Below are positions 14,128-22,290 of a stretch of DNA of 64,000 bases, in pieces. The first letter of the stretch is position 1. Every line of letters begins with the position of its first letter. Position numbers and translations under genes: made by a program. The stretch is from Pseudomonas sp. B21-040 (GTDB lineage: Bacteria > Pseudomonadota > Gammaproteobacteria > Pseudomonadales > Pseudomonadaceae). The notes below the pieces were generated by a model. The model was not told the DNA's origin. It did no database searches and worked only from the letters and a program-made list of their open reading frames with translations. The stretch spans positions 2,163,501-2,227,500 of the forward strand of contig NZ_CP087176.1 of the NCBI RefSeq assembly GCF_024748695.1, given 5' to 3'.

Positions 14128-14976
14128 TCACCCCGCTTTCAACCCCCGCCCAATCCACTCCGCAACCTGCGTAACAACGGCATTTCCGGCACCAAAAGCC
14201 TCTGCAAGGTTGGCCGCATCCAATCCGAGGCAAAACCCATCATCTTCAGACGCTCGCTGCCGCTCAGCCATCTGATCCCATCCGTTCGCGTGAGCGACGA
14301 AAGTGGTACAGCCCAGAGAGATTTGGGAGCCGGCCTTGTTTGCCAATAAAGTATTGGCAGCCCAGGCATCCGCGGGCCGTGGCCACTGGATCGATTGAGA
14401 CGCTGGAGGTATTGCGTCCACTGGCGCGGCGTCAGCCAGGAACTCGAAGGGGGGCATTCGTCGATAACCTGCGACCAGGAATATTCGACGACGTTGCTGG
14501 GGGACTCCGAAATATTGAGCATTAAGCACTCGCCAAAATCCCACATACCCGCAGTCCGCAAGGGCCCGGATGACTGTTTCAAAGTCTTGGCTATCGTTGA
14601 CAGCGAGCAGGTTAACGACGTTCTCAAGGACCACCCAGCGAGGTTGAGTTTCTTTGAGGATTCGTATGACTTCCCAAAACAGGCCGCTGCGTTCACCTCG
14701 TAGTCCGCGGGTTTCTTTGTTGCCTGGTCGGGCGCCGGCGATGCTGATGTCCTGGCAGGGGAAACCGGCGGTGATGACGTCGACGGGGCAAAGGTTGTGA
14801 GCGCCGCATTGGCGCACGTCTTCAAATTGGCGTGCATGGGGAAATCGATCGGCAAGCACAGCCCGGTTGATAGGGTTGAGTTCAACTTGCCAAGCACTGC
14901 GGTAACCGGCGTTTTCAAATCCGACATCAAAGCCTCCTATGCCTGCGAACAGGCTGCCAAGGGTGGGTTGCTGCAT
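14128..14976 (-). CDS. dcm: C5-cytosine DNA methyltransferase
   Basis: A 282-residue enzyme that would methylate cytosine at C5 using S-adenosylmethionine. Motif I is SLFAGIGGFDVGFENAG, motif IV carries the catalytic Cys in AGFPCQDIS, motif VI is the ENV in VVLENVVN, motif VIII is QQRRRIFLV and motif X is GNAVVTQVAEWIG. The target-recognition region between VIII and X is short. No restriction enzyme gene is adjacent, so it is a solitary phage methylase, likely protecting phage DNA from host restriction. Its start lies inside the end of a Com-like gene, suggesting translational activation. Confidence 0.93.
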   Translation of the reverse strand: MQQPTLGSLFAGIGGFDVGFENAGYRSAWQVELNPINRAVLADRFPHARQFEDVRQCGAHNLCPVDVITAGFPCQDISIAGARPGNKETRGLRGERSGLFWEVIRILKETQPRWVVLENVVNLLAVNDSQDFETVIRALADCGYVGFWRVLNAQYFGVPQQRRRIFLVAGYRRMPPFEFLADAAPVDAIPPASQSIQWPRPADAWAANTLLANKAGSQISLGCTTFVAHANGWDQMAERQRASEDDGFCLGLDAANLAEAFGAGNAVVTQVAEWIGRGLKAG

Positions 14977-15137
14977 TCATGAACTCGTTGTTCTGGATGC
15001 TCGCGGCACGCTTGGGGGAGGCTCTGGGCCTTCAAGTGGTTGAGTGTCCGACAACGCGGGCACTTGATCTGTAATTCGATGAAGCCGCTGGCGGCGGCGA
15101 GTTTGCGGCAGCAGTGGCCGCAGCGTATGTCCTGCAT
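14937..15137 (-). CDS. Com-family zinc-finger translational activator
   Basis: A 66-residue protein with the four-Cys ribbon of phage Mu Com: CGHCCRKL near residues 5-12 and CPRCRTLN near 27-34. ATG 15137 is preferred over longer frames because AAGGA lies 7 bases upstream. In Mu, Com binds mom mRNA and opens its start site so that the DNA modification gene is translated. Here the com coding region overlaps the first 40 bases of dcm, so the same logic probably couples DNA methylation to late expression. Confidence 0.82.
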   Translation of the reverse strand: MQDIRCGHCCRKLAAASGFIELQIKCPRCRTLNHLKAQSLPQACREHPEQRVHECSNPPLAACSQA

Positions 15138-15189
15138 GGAATCGTCCTTGATGGCCTCAGTAATTGACGCGATTCTGTAACCGGTGGGT

Positions 15190-16458
15190 TTATGTTTTAT
15201 CTGCCTGCATCCGTCCCCACTCACGATCAACCGCCCGTTTCGCCGCTTTCTCAGTGGCATACAACCATCGCAACCGTTTCGGCTTGCTCTGATCCCCAGC
15301 GGTCACAGTCTTCTGCTTGCCGGTTCTCTTATCGCGGTAGTGAGCAATGACGCCGGTAAAGTCCCCCTTGTTCTCTTCAACCAGTTCCTCGACGGTGTCG
15401 TCCGGCACCTTGCTCTCCAGCGCCAGGCTGACGGTGTAGCCGGTGTCCGCGCTGAGGGTGTGTTGCACGTTTCCGCCATACCAGATGATTTCATCGATCT
15501 CGTCCTTTACGCCCTGGAGCGTGTAGGTCAGTTCCGGAATCAGGTCCGCTTGCCCCAGCGCGAGCGTGTAACTGAGCGTGGCGCTGCCGCGTTGCAGTCG
15601 GTTGAATTCGGCCCGGGCTGCGCGCAGGGCAGACTGGCGGTCGCTGTAGGTGTGGCGCAGGTCCTTGAGGTGTTCGCCGCCGCCTGCAATGGCTTCCTGT
15701 TTTTTGGCGCTGTTCACGTCGTAGAAATAGGTGCGCACGCCGTCGTAGCGGTCGCGGTCGGCTTGCAGGTAGCGGTGTTGGTCGCCATCGGTGCGTGTGA
15801 GGGTGATGTGAGGCAGTTCGGCGCCGCTGGCGGTCTTGCCGCGGCCCGCAGGCAGGCACAGCAGGCGGCCGGCTTTGATGGTAACCACGGCGTCGAATTC
15901 TTCACCGATACGGCTGATCAGGTTGGCATCGGATTCGTTGGCCTGGTCGAGCTGCAGGATGGGCAGACCATGGAGGGCTCCGGCAATGGTCGCGGTCAGG
16001 CCGTTGTCCAGGGCGATGTCGCCCAGCACGTCGCCGAGCGTTGTGTTGCTCCAGCTGCGTTCGCGTTTGGTCTTCAGGCTTCTACGAAAGTCCGCCGATC
16101 GAGCGCGGATGCTCAGTACGTCCGGGGCGCCGCTGTGTTCGGTTTCATCGACGGTGTAGGTGCCTTTGTCCACCAGGCCGGTATCGCTCCAGCCGAGCCA
16201 GAACCGAATGATTGCGCCTTTGGGCGGAATCGCCAGTAGACCGTCGTGGTCGCTGAGGGTGAGGGTCAATTGGTCGGCCTCGATCCCGCGGTTGTCCAAC
16301 AGATCGAGGCTGATCAGGCGAGGGATGATCGCAGGGGCGATGTCTGTGTCATCGACGGTGATGCGAATGGCCGGGACGGGATAACCGGCGTTGCGCTGGT
16401 AGCGCTCGGCAGCGTCGTTCAGGAAACCGGTCACTCGGGAGAGCGCAGCATCAATCAC
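15190..16458 (-). CDS. D: Phage late control / tail hub protein gpD
   Basis: A 422-residue P2 gpD-family protein. These form the baseplate hub at the tail tip, equivalent to the VgrG N-terminal region. Signature stretches are PAIRITVDDTDIAPAII, LTLTLSDHDGLLAIPPKGA, the LGWSDTGLVDKGTYTVDE segment and IGEEFDAVVTIKAGRLL. Its start overlaps the stop of gpU by 4 bases. It is the last gene of the leftward late tail operon; ogr does not follow it, unlike in P2. Confidence 0.95.
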   Translation of the reverse strand: MIDAALSRVTGFLNDAAERYQRNAGYPVPAIRITVDDTDIAPAIIPRLISLDLLDNRGIEADQLTLTLSDHDGLLAIPPKGAIIRFWLGWSDTGLVDKGTYTVDETEHSGAPDVLSIRARSADFRRSLKTKRERSWSNTTLGDVLGDIALDNGLTATIAGALHGLPILQLDQANESDANLISRIGEEFDAVVTIKAGRLLCLPAGRGKTASGAELPHITLTRTDGDQHRYLQADRDRYDGVRTYFYDVNSAKKQEAIAGGGEHLKDLRHTYSDRQSALRAARAEFNRLQRGSATLSYTLALGQADLIPELTYTLQGVKDEIDEIIWYGGNVQHTLSADTGYTVSLALESKVPDDTVEELVEENKGDFTGVIAHYRDKRTGKQKTVTAGDQSKPKRLRWLYATEKAAKRAVDREWGRMQADKT

Positions 16459-16895
16459 AGCAAGCTCCTCATGATGCTGACGCCCACGCTGGTCCCGGCT
16501 CCGATCAGGTCAATGCGGTCGTCGTCGATACGCTTGAGGCTGAGACTGAATTCGATCCGGCGCGGTGTGCCATCGCGAAAAAATACCGTCTTGGTTTCAT
16601 TCAAACTCTCGATCACCCACAGGCCGTAGATACGGCCGCTGCCTTCCACCATGGGCCAGGCTTTACCGGTGTTGGCCATCAGGCGAAGGGCATCCAGGCT
16701 GAGGGCGCTGCCCGCCAGCTCGGGCAGGATGATGCCGGGGAGGGTGATGGCGTCGTCACCACGCCCCACAAACTGCCGTGCCGGGGCTGCGCCGATGCGC
16801 GAGTTGCTGACATGGCGCCATTCGGTCTGGCGTTGCAGTGCCTGATAAGCCGCGGTGGAAAGGCTGAAGACGAACATGCCCAAGGCAAGCATCAT
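16455..16895 (-). CDS. U: Tail terminator protein gpU
   Basis: A 146-residue P2 gpU-family protein, which caps the tail tube and allows head-tail joining. Recognisable stretches include MMLALGMFVFSLSTAAYQ, QRQTEWRHVSN, then LPGIILPELAG and IESLNETKTVFFRDGTPR. It sits between the tape measure and gpD, as in P2, with 4-base overlap downstream. Confidence 0.93.
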   Translation of the reverse strand: MMLALGMFVFSLSTAAYQALQRQTEWRHVSNSRIGAAPARQFVGRGDDAITLPGIILPELAGSALSLDALRLMANTGKAWPMVEGSGRIYGLWVIESLNETKTVFFRDGTPRRIEFSLSLKRIDDDRIDLIGAGTSVGVSIMRSLL

Positions 16896-16900
16896 GGGGA

Positions 16901-19459
16901 TTACTCCAGGTCGGCCAGTCGGCTGCGTTGACGGGCATCTTTCTCGTACTGGACGCGGGTCAGCTCAGCGCGCACTGCGCGGCCAATCGCCAATGGGTCC
17001 ATGCCCTGTGTGGAATGAATGGTGATTTCGTAAGTGTCGTGACTGTCGTAGGCCGGTCGCTGGACCGGTTTTAGTGGTGCCCGGTTATCGACGGTCAATG
17101 AAGACGGTCTGGTGTTCTGCGCGAGCGTGATGGCGCGGGTTGTGGCCATGAGTTGCCCACTGACATCGGCCATCACGCCGATCGGTTCGTTCTGGCTACG
17201 CTCCAGCCCTTGGGCGAGACCCGCCATGGTGAAGCCACCCAGTTCGGCAAACACTCGCGACGGACTCTGGATGCCGAGCTTTTCCTTGAACCAGCCAATG
17301 GTTGAATCGCTGATCTCGCCCATGACGCCTTTGAGCTTGCCGAAGCCTGCCGACAGTCCACTGACCAGACCGTCGATGATCATTGCGCCGAACTCGGTAA
17401 AGCGGCTGGGCAATTCGATGCCCAGGTACTTCATCACCGCCGAGAAGGCTTGGTAGAGCAATCCGATGGGGCTGAAGTTGGCCAAAGTTTTGAGGATGCC
17501 GCGGGTGCCGCCATTGAACCCGGCTTTGATTTCTTTCCACGCATCGGTGAAGTAGGCCTTCACCGCATCCCAGTTTTGGTAGATCAGGTAGGCCGCCGCG
17601 GCAATAGCGGTGATCGCCAGGCCGATAGGGTTGAGCATCAGCGCACGGCCAAGCATGAGCAGCGCTTTGCCCACGAAGGGCAGGACGAACCGGCCAAGTT
17701 TCCACAGCAGGCTGATCAGGCCGGGCAGTCGGATACCCATCAAGGCGAACATCAAACGCAACGCCGCGAACGGCAGCAGTACGCTGGCCGTTGCCATCAA
17801 CAAACCTCCCAGCACGATGGCCAGAGCCGCGATGATGGCGATGGTTTTCACCAGCCCGGCGGCGAGGTTCGGGTTTTCATTGGCCCAGCTCTTGATCCCT
17901 TGAATGACTTCTGTGACGGACTGAATCAGCCCACGCAACGGTCCATCCTGCTGGGTTTGAATCTCGATACCGAGATCCTCCCAGGCACTGCTTAAGGTCT
18001 TCAAATCACCCTTGAAGTTGTCGGCCATGACGCTGGCTGTTTGCGACGCTTCGCCCTGACTTTGCCGCAGACTCACGATGAGCTTTTGCAATTCACCTGT
18101 GCCCGCTTGCTCCACCAGTTGGGCCATGCCTTTGACCGCTTCTTCGCCGGCTATGGCTTTGAACAGCCCACCTTTTGAGGCGGTGCCCAGGTCTTTGGTT
18201 TTGTCGTAGATCTCTTTGAGAATGTCCGGCAGGTTTCGCAAATTGCCGTGGGCATCGGCGGTGGTGATATTCAGTAGTTGCAAGGCTTTTTCCGCGGCCT
18301 TAGGCGGGGCGGCCAGGCGATTCATGATTGAACTGAGCGCAGTGCCGCCCATGCTGCCTTGCAACCCCGCATCACCCAGTTTGCCGGCCATGGCGGCGGC
18401 CACCTCCAATTCGACACCGTAGGTTTTCGCCATCGGCGCGGCGTACTTCATTGTTTCGCCGAGCATCTGCAGGTTGGTGTTGGAGCGCGTGAAGGTGCCC
18501 ACCAATACGTCACCCAGTTTGCCCATTTGACCGGCGCTCATGCCAAGCCCGGAGAGGATGTTTGAGGCGATGTCGGCCGTCTGTGCCAGATCAGCGCCGC
18601 CGGCGGCCGCGAGGTCGAGCATCCCCGGCATGGCGGCTTTGATCGCCGTAGGCTCGAAGCCGGCCATACCCAGGAAGCCTTGAGCGTCGGCTGCCTGGCC
18701 GGCTGTGAATTGGGTTTTACCGCCCAGTTCACGTGCCTGTTTACGCATTGCTCTGAGCGCTTGAGCGTTTTTATCTAGCCGCGTGATCGCCTGCACTTTG
18801 CTCATGCTGGCATCGAAGTCGATGCCCGGTGTTAGCAGCTTGGCGCCCGCATATAACGTTGTACCTCCACCGGCGGTGGCGGCAGCACCTTTCCCAGCCA
18901 TGTCGCTGGCAAGGTGTTTGGATTTATCAAAGGTCGCGCGAGCGGCTGCCAGTCGCCGCTGTTGAGTGCCCAGTGCGGCCAGACGTTTGGTTTGTTCGCT
19001 GATGCTGTGGTTGGTCGCGCGGACCTGTTCTCGCAACTGGCGCTCATGGTCGCCGAGGCTTTTGGTGCTGATGCCGGCAGCGTTCAATCGACCGCGCAGG
19101 CTTTGAAGCTGTTCGCTGTTGAATTGATGCTGCTGCTTGAGTTTTTGCGCTTCCCGCACTGCTGCACGAAAGTCCTTCGTCATGGCTTTGGTGGGAGCGC
19201 CCATGGCCGAGAACTGCTGACTGAGCGCCTTGACCTTGTCCCGCGCGGCACCGAGGGCTTGTTCGGTGTGTTCGGCCGCCGCGCGTTGCGTGCGCCAGGC
19301 GCTGATGTCTTTCTGTTGCGCGTTGAGAGCCTTGAGGCTGTCGCGCGCCTCTTTCAAGGCGCGGGCCGCGCCGATACTCCCGTGGTTGATGGCCTTGAGT
19401 GGGCGAGTCGCCTTGTCGATGGCGCTCAGCAGCACCCGAAGTTTTAGGTCATTCGCCAT
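16901..19459 (-). CDS. T: Tail tape-measure protein gpT
   Basis: An 852-residue tape-measure protein, close to the P2 gpT length, which sets tail length. The first 200 residues are coiled coil (ALKEARDSLKALNAQQKD, AVREAQKLKQQHQF), followed by the conserved TP901-type core (FDASMSKVQAITRLDKNAQA, RELGGKTQFTAGQAADAQG, VLVGTFTRSNTNLQMLGE). Hydrophobic segments near 540-650 are expected to insert into the host membrane on DNA entry. Its ATG lies within the end of the E' frame, so all tail genes are tightly coupled. Confidence 0.95.
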   Translation of the reverse strand: MANDLKLRVLLSAIDKATRPLKAINHGSIGAARALKEARDSLKALNAQQKDISAWRTQRAAAEHTEQALGAARDKVKALSQQFSAMGAPTKAMTKDFRAAVREAQKLKQQHQFNSEQLQSLRGRLNAAGISTKSLGDHERQLREQVRATNHSISEQTKRLAALGTQQRRLAAARATFDKSKHLASDMAGKGAAATAGGGTTLYAGAKLLTPGIDFDASMSKVQAITRLDKNAQALRAMRKQARELGGKTQFTAGQAADAQGFLGMAGFEPTAIKAAMPGMLDLAAAGGADLAQTADIASNILSGLGMSAGQMGKLGDVLVGTFTRSNTNLQMLGETMKYAAPMAKTYGVELEVAAAMAGKLGDAGLQGSMGGTALSSIMNRLAAPPKAAEKALQLLNITTADAHGNLRNLPDILKEIYDKTKDLGTASKGGLFKAIAGEEAVKGMAQLVEQAGTGELQKLIVSLRQSQGEASQTASVMADNFKGDLKTLSSAWEDLGIEIQTQQDGPLRGLIQSVTEVIQGIKSWANENPNLAAGLVKTIAIIAALAIVLGGLLMATASVLLPFAALRLMFALMGIRLPGLISLLWKLGRFVLPFVGKALLMLGRALMLNPIGLAITAIAAAAYLIYQNWDAVKAYFTDAWKEIKAGFNGGTRGILKTLANFSPIGLLYQAFSAVMKYLGIELPSRFTEFGAMIIDGLVSGLSAGFGKLKGVMGEISDSTIGWFKEKLGIQSPSRVFAELGGFTMAGLAQGLERSQNEPIGVMADVSGQLMATTRAITLAQNTRPSSLTVDNRAPLKPVQRPAYDSHDTYEITIHSTQGMDPLAIGRAVRAELTRVQYEKDARQRSRLADLE

Positions 19460-19568
19460 CGGCGACGCTCCGCACTCTGGCGCGCTCGCGCCATTCCATG
19501 AGTTCTTGCAGGCCCAGCTGATTCATATCAGCCGGTGCCCAGTGAAAGACCACCGCCAAGTCAGCCAT
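19449..19568 (-). CDS. E': Tail chaperone extension gpE' (frameshift partner)
   Basis: A 39-residue frame (MADLAVVFHWAPADMNQLGL..., ending SVADGE) of the GpE family. In P2 it is made only as an extension of gpE by -1 frameshifting. The -1 frame is open without stop from the slippery heptamer at 19619-19625 through this ATG to the stop, so the fused E+E' product can be made. It overlaps the tape-measure start by 11 bases. Confidence 0.85.
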   Translation of the reverse strand: MADLAVVFHWAPADMNQLGLQELMEWRERARVRSVADGE

Positions 19569-19576
19569 GGCGTCCT

Positions 19577-19909
19577 CTACGCAACGAGGAAGGCGTCCGT
19601 CTTCACCGATTTCTGCAACAAAAAACCGGAGATCTTGCTGCCGCAGGCGAGCAGGTCGGCGGGGTCCATGCCGGCGGCTTCCGGGGCGGTGATGCCGGGG
19701 CTGGTGATGCGCGGCAGGATTTTCATCAGGGTGGCCACATCCATGTTCAGCAACTCCACCAGTTGCACGCCGCGCAACTCGCCTGAAGAAGGCTTGCGCA
19801 ACGTGAGGGTGTCGATGGTGGTTTTGCCGCGCTTGATAGGCGCATCTAGGGTGACGGTGTTGTCGTCGGCGAGGGGTTGAATGTCAACGGTCTGCATAGT
19901 GTTTTCCAA
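19577..19909 (-). CDS. E: Tail assembly chaperone gpE
   Basis: A 110-residue tail assembly protein (DIQPLADDNTVTLDAPIKRG, TIDTLTLRKPSSGELRGVQ, RITSPGITAPEAAGMDP). These chaperones coat the tape measure before tube polymerisation. Near its 3' end the codons GGT TTT TTG present the heptamer T TTT TTG, the same one used by P2, giving a minor E+E' product. Confidence 0.92.
   Translation of the reverse strand: MENTMQTVDIQPLADDNTVTLDAPIKRGKTTIDTLTLRKPSSGELRGVQLVELLNMDVATLMKILPRITSPGITAPEAAGMDPADLLACGSKISGFLLQKSVKTDAFLVA
19619..19625 (-). other. Programmed -1 frameshift site (T TTT TTG)
   Basis: On the coding strand the in-register heptamer is T TTT TTG within GGT TTT TTG. Shifting back one base reads GTT GCA GAA ATC and onward with no stop until the end of E'. 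This is identical in sequence to the characterised P2 E/E' slip site. Confidence 0.85.
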
Positions 19910-19912
19910 GGG

Positions 19913-20428
19913 TTAGAGGCCGATAGCGGCGCGCTGTTTTTCGAGCAGGTCGACGCCGTTGACCTTTTCGATGAAGTTGAGCAAGTCGATTTCGATGATG
20001 TCTTCGCTGTCGACGATGAGCTTGTAATAGGTACAGGTGGTGGTGACGCTGTGTTCAGTGTCTTCGCCGGGTTCGTGGTCGCCCATCTCGATGGTTTCGT
20101 GGCGACCACGCAGCACGACTTCCACGGCACTGACGTCGCCCGTGTCGTCCTGCTGAAAGGAGCCGGCGAAACGTAGCGCAACGCCCGACGCATTGACGGC
20201 GCCGAATTGGCGCAGGGAAATCAGATCGAGGCCGCCGGTCTTCCATTCGAACTGAATGCCGTCGTCGGAAAAGCCCAGGTCGGCCTTGACCGGGCCGTTC
20301 ATGCCGCCGCCGCGGTAGGCTTCCATCTTGCGGCCCAAGGGCGGCAGGACGACCGACTTCACGACGCCGACGTAGCTGTTGGCATCGTTGAACAGGTTGA
20401 GGTTTTTCAGTTTGCGCGGCATGGCCAT
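19913..20428 (-). CDS. FII: Major tail tube protein gpFII
   Basis: A 171-residue P2 FII-family protein forming the rigid inner tube of the contractile tail. Characteristic stretches: MPRKLKNLNLFNDANSYVGV, VVLPPLGRKMEAYRGGGMNG and DDGIQFEWKTGGLDLISLRQ, then VEVVLRGRHETIEMGDH. It lies between sheath and chaperone genes as in P2. Intact. Confidence 0.95.
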   Translation of the reverse strand: MAMPRKLKNLNLFNDANSYVGVVKSVVLPPLGRKMEAYRGGGMNGPVKADLGFSDDGIQFEWKTGGLDLISLRQFGAVNASGVALRFAGSFQQDDTGDVSAVEVVLRGRHETIEMGDHEPGEDTEHSVTTTCTYYKLIVDSEDIIEIDLLNFIEKVNGVDLLEKQRAAIGL

Positions 20429-20443
20429 GGCGCAGCTCTCCGG

Positions 20444-21613
20444 TTAGCGATTGATCTGGCTGGCGAAGTTGATGAGGTAGCGATCGGTGATGCGCTGGCG
20501 CAGGGTCAGGTCTTCCAGCGGCGGGACCGGCGTGTAGTCGTAATCGAGCCAGAGCTTGCCGGCCTTGAGGGTGTCTTTGGTGTTGATGTCTTCCGGATAC
20601 CAGCAGCTTCCGCCGATCAGGTAGCCGGCCGAAACCTTGCTGCGGAACTCGGCATTCACCCCTTCGATCATGTCGCGCACCAGCGAGGCGTGCAGCGGTT
20701 TGTCCATGGCCCACATCTGCGTGCCGGCCATGGTGTCCGCCAGTACCTGCGCGGTGCGGGTGTAACTCTCGAACGCGAACAGTGGATCGTCGCTGCAGGT
20801 GCGGCTGCCCCAGAAGCGCAAGCCGCCTTCATTGATCAGCGTGGTGACTTCGTGGCTGTTGAGGTAGTTCGCGTCGGTGGCGGGGTTTTGCAGGTCCCAG
20901 AACACGTCGGCGTTGATGCCGGTGACGCCGTTGACGGCGATGTTGGAGAGGGTTTTGTGCCAGCCGGTTTGCTGGTCGATCTTGGCGCGCAGGCCGAGGG
21001 CGCGAGCGGTCGCGGTGGCGTTCACGGTTTTGCTCGTGACGGTGTCCCAGCTCAGGAAGTCGGGCCAGATGACCATGACTTCGCGGGCGCCAAAGTTTTT
21101 TCGGTAGGCGACGGCTTCTTCCTTGGTGTTGCAGCCCCAGGCGCTGACGTAACTGAACGCTCGTAGTTGTTGGGCGATGGCCACGAGTGCAGTAGCGACG
21201 GGTAGGGTGTCCAAGCCTGGGGCACCGAGAATGCGCGGCACCAGGCCGAGTCTCGACTTTGCAGCGAGCAAGGCTTTCAAGCCGGTTTATTTGCCCAACT
21301 CGGTGGTGGTGCCGATCAGGGCGCTGGTGGTTTCGGCTTCGTCCTGACCTTCCTTCACACGCACGACGATGACGTAGGGTTTGGTTTGGTCGGCGATGGC
21401 TTGGAGGCTGGCGGCGAGGGTGCCTTTTACACCGGCTTTGCCGATGGCTGTCTGGATGCTGGTAATCAGGACGGGTGTGTCAAAGGGGAAGACTGTGGCG
21501 TCGGCATCGTCGGCGGTGCACACCATGCCGATGACGGCGGTGGGGATGGTGCGGACGGGGCGAGAGCCATCGTTGAGTTCGATGACTCGCACGCCGTGAA
21601 GATAGTCGGACAT
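20444..21613 (-). pseudogene. FI: Tail sheath protein gpFI interrupted by an in-frame TAA
   Basis: The contractile sheath gene. The N-terminal 108 codons ([20 protein letters not shown]...) end at TAA 21287-21289 after TTTELGK. The same frame continues at once with [20 protein letters not shown], the well-conserved family core, to the stop at 20444. Total length with the stop read through is 389 residues, matching P2 FI (about 396). A single C to T change of CAA would explain it. There is no frameshift. A restart at TTG 21280 would give only a fragment, so a functional sheath is not expected unless the stop is suppressed. Confidence 0.9.
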
Positions 21614-21620
21614 GGTTGCG

Positions 21621-21654
21621 GCCTGTGCAGTGAATGTTGAGTCAGTGCACAGGC
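21621..21654. promoter_or_regulatory. Hairpin in FI leader
   Basis: GCCTGTGCA and TGCACAGGC form a perfect 9-bp inverted repeat just upstream of the FI start (21613). There is no T run, so it is more likely an mRNA leader structure or transcription boundary than a terminator. Confidence 0.5.
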
Positions 21655-21690
21655 TGCCGCGCGTACGTCAATTCGTCGCGCATCAGGGGT

Positions 21691-21709
21691 TGTAGGGGGA
21701 ACGGTTACA
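21691..21709 (-). promoter_or_regulatory. Candidate Ogr site upstream of FI
   Basis: A TGT-N13-ACA dyad centred 87 bases upstream of the FI start codon. The same spacing and flanking bases occur at 33544-33562, centred 83 bases upstream of O. P2 Ogr sites are described as TGT-N12-ACA near -55, so the extra base needs noting. Confidence 0.5.
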
Positions 21710-21719
21710 GCACGGGCGT

Positions 21720-22283
21720 TTAGCGGTGCTGCTGTTGGGGCTGAGTTGGCCAGACAATGGTGTTGGGGAAGTCAGTCTGTTGTTCGATGCGGTTGAGTTC
21801 GACGCTGTAGCGCATCCAGTTCAGTAGAGAGGCTTGTTCTTCGGGTGTGGCGGTGCCCAGTTTCTCCGCGTACTGAAGCGGCGCGATACGCAGTTGCGCA
21901 TCACGCAGCAAATTGTCGCGATGGTCCAAGGCCTGGGCGCTTTGTGCCGCAAGTTGCGCAGAATCGTCGAGGTTCCATTGCTCGTTGATCCATTTGAAAT
22001 GTTCGCCTGGCCACGGTTGGGTGGTGAGGCCTTCGGGCAGTTCTCCCAGTAGTTGCCATGATTGCTCCAAACCGTCTGTGGTGCGGAATACGGTACCTCG
22101 CAGGTCGAGCAGTTGCTGCGTCGCGTCATCGATCAATGCCCAGGTTTTTCCTGGTTCTGGTGGCGCGAGTGCCTTAGGGACCTGCACTGCATTACCCGGC
22201 AGTTGCGGACCGAAACCGGGAATGTCCGGGAACGTGACCGGGCCAGAAAGGGCGCCTGCGTCATCAATCAAATAAGTAATCAT
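21720..22283 (-). CDS. G: Tail fibre assembly protein (gpG/Tfa)
   Basis: A 187-residue chaperone for tail fibre assembly. ATG 22283 has GAGG at 5 bases and is preferred to the TTG three bases earlier. Typical Tfa features: ITYLIDDAGALSGPVTFPDI at the start, and KTWALIDDATQQLLDLRGTV, then HFKWINEQWNLDDSAQLAAQ and the C-terminal LLNWMRYSVELNRIE with a Gln/Pro tail. It directly follows the fibre gene. Confidence 0.88.
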   Translation of the reverse strand: MITYLIDDAGALSGPVTFPDIPGFGPQLPGNAVQVPKALAPPEPGKTWALIDDATQQLLDLRGTVFRTTDGLEQSWQLLGELPEGLTTQPWPGEHFKWINEQWNLDDSAQLAAQSAQALDHRDNLLRDAQLRIAPLQYAEKLGTATPEEQASLLNWMRYSVELNRIEQQTDFPNTIVWPTQPQQQHR

Positions 22284-22290
22284 CAAGACC

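Noticed and set aside
15184..16239. 351-codon plus-strand frame opposite gpD
   Set aside because: Antisense shadow of a conserved P2 tail gene; valine/glycine-rich with no family signature.
20207..21166. 319-codon plus-strand frame opposite FI and FII
   Set aside because: Antisense to conserved sheath and tube genes; no ribosome site.
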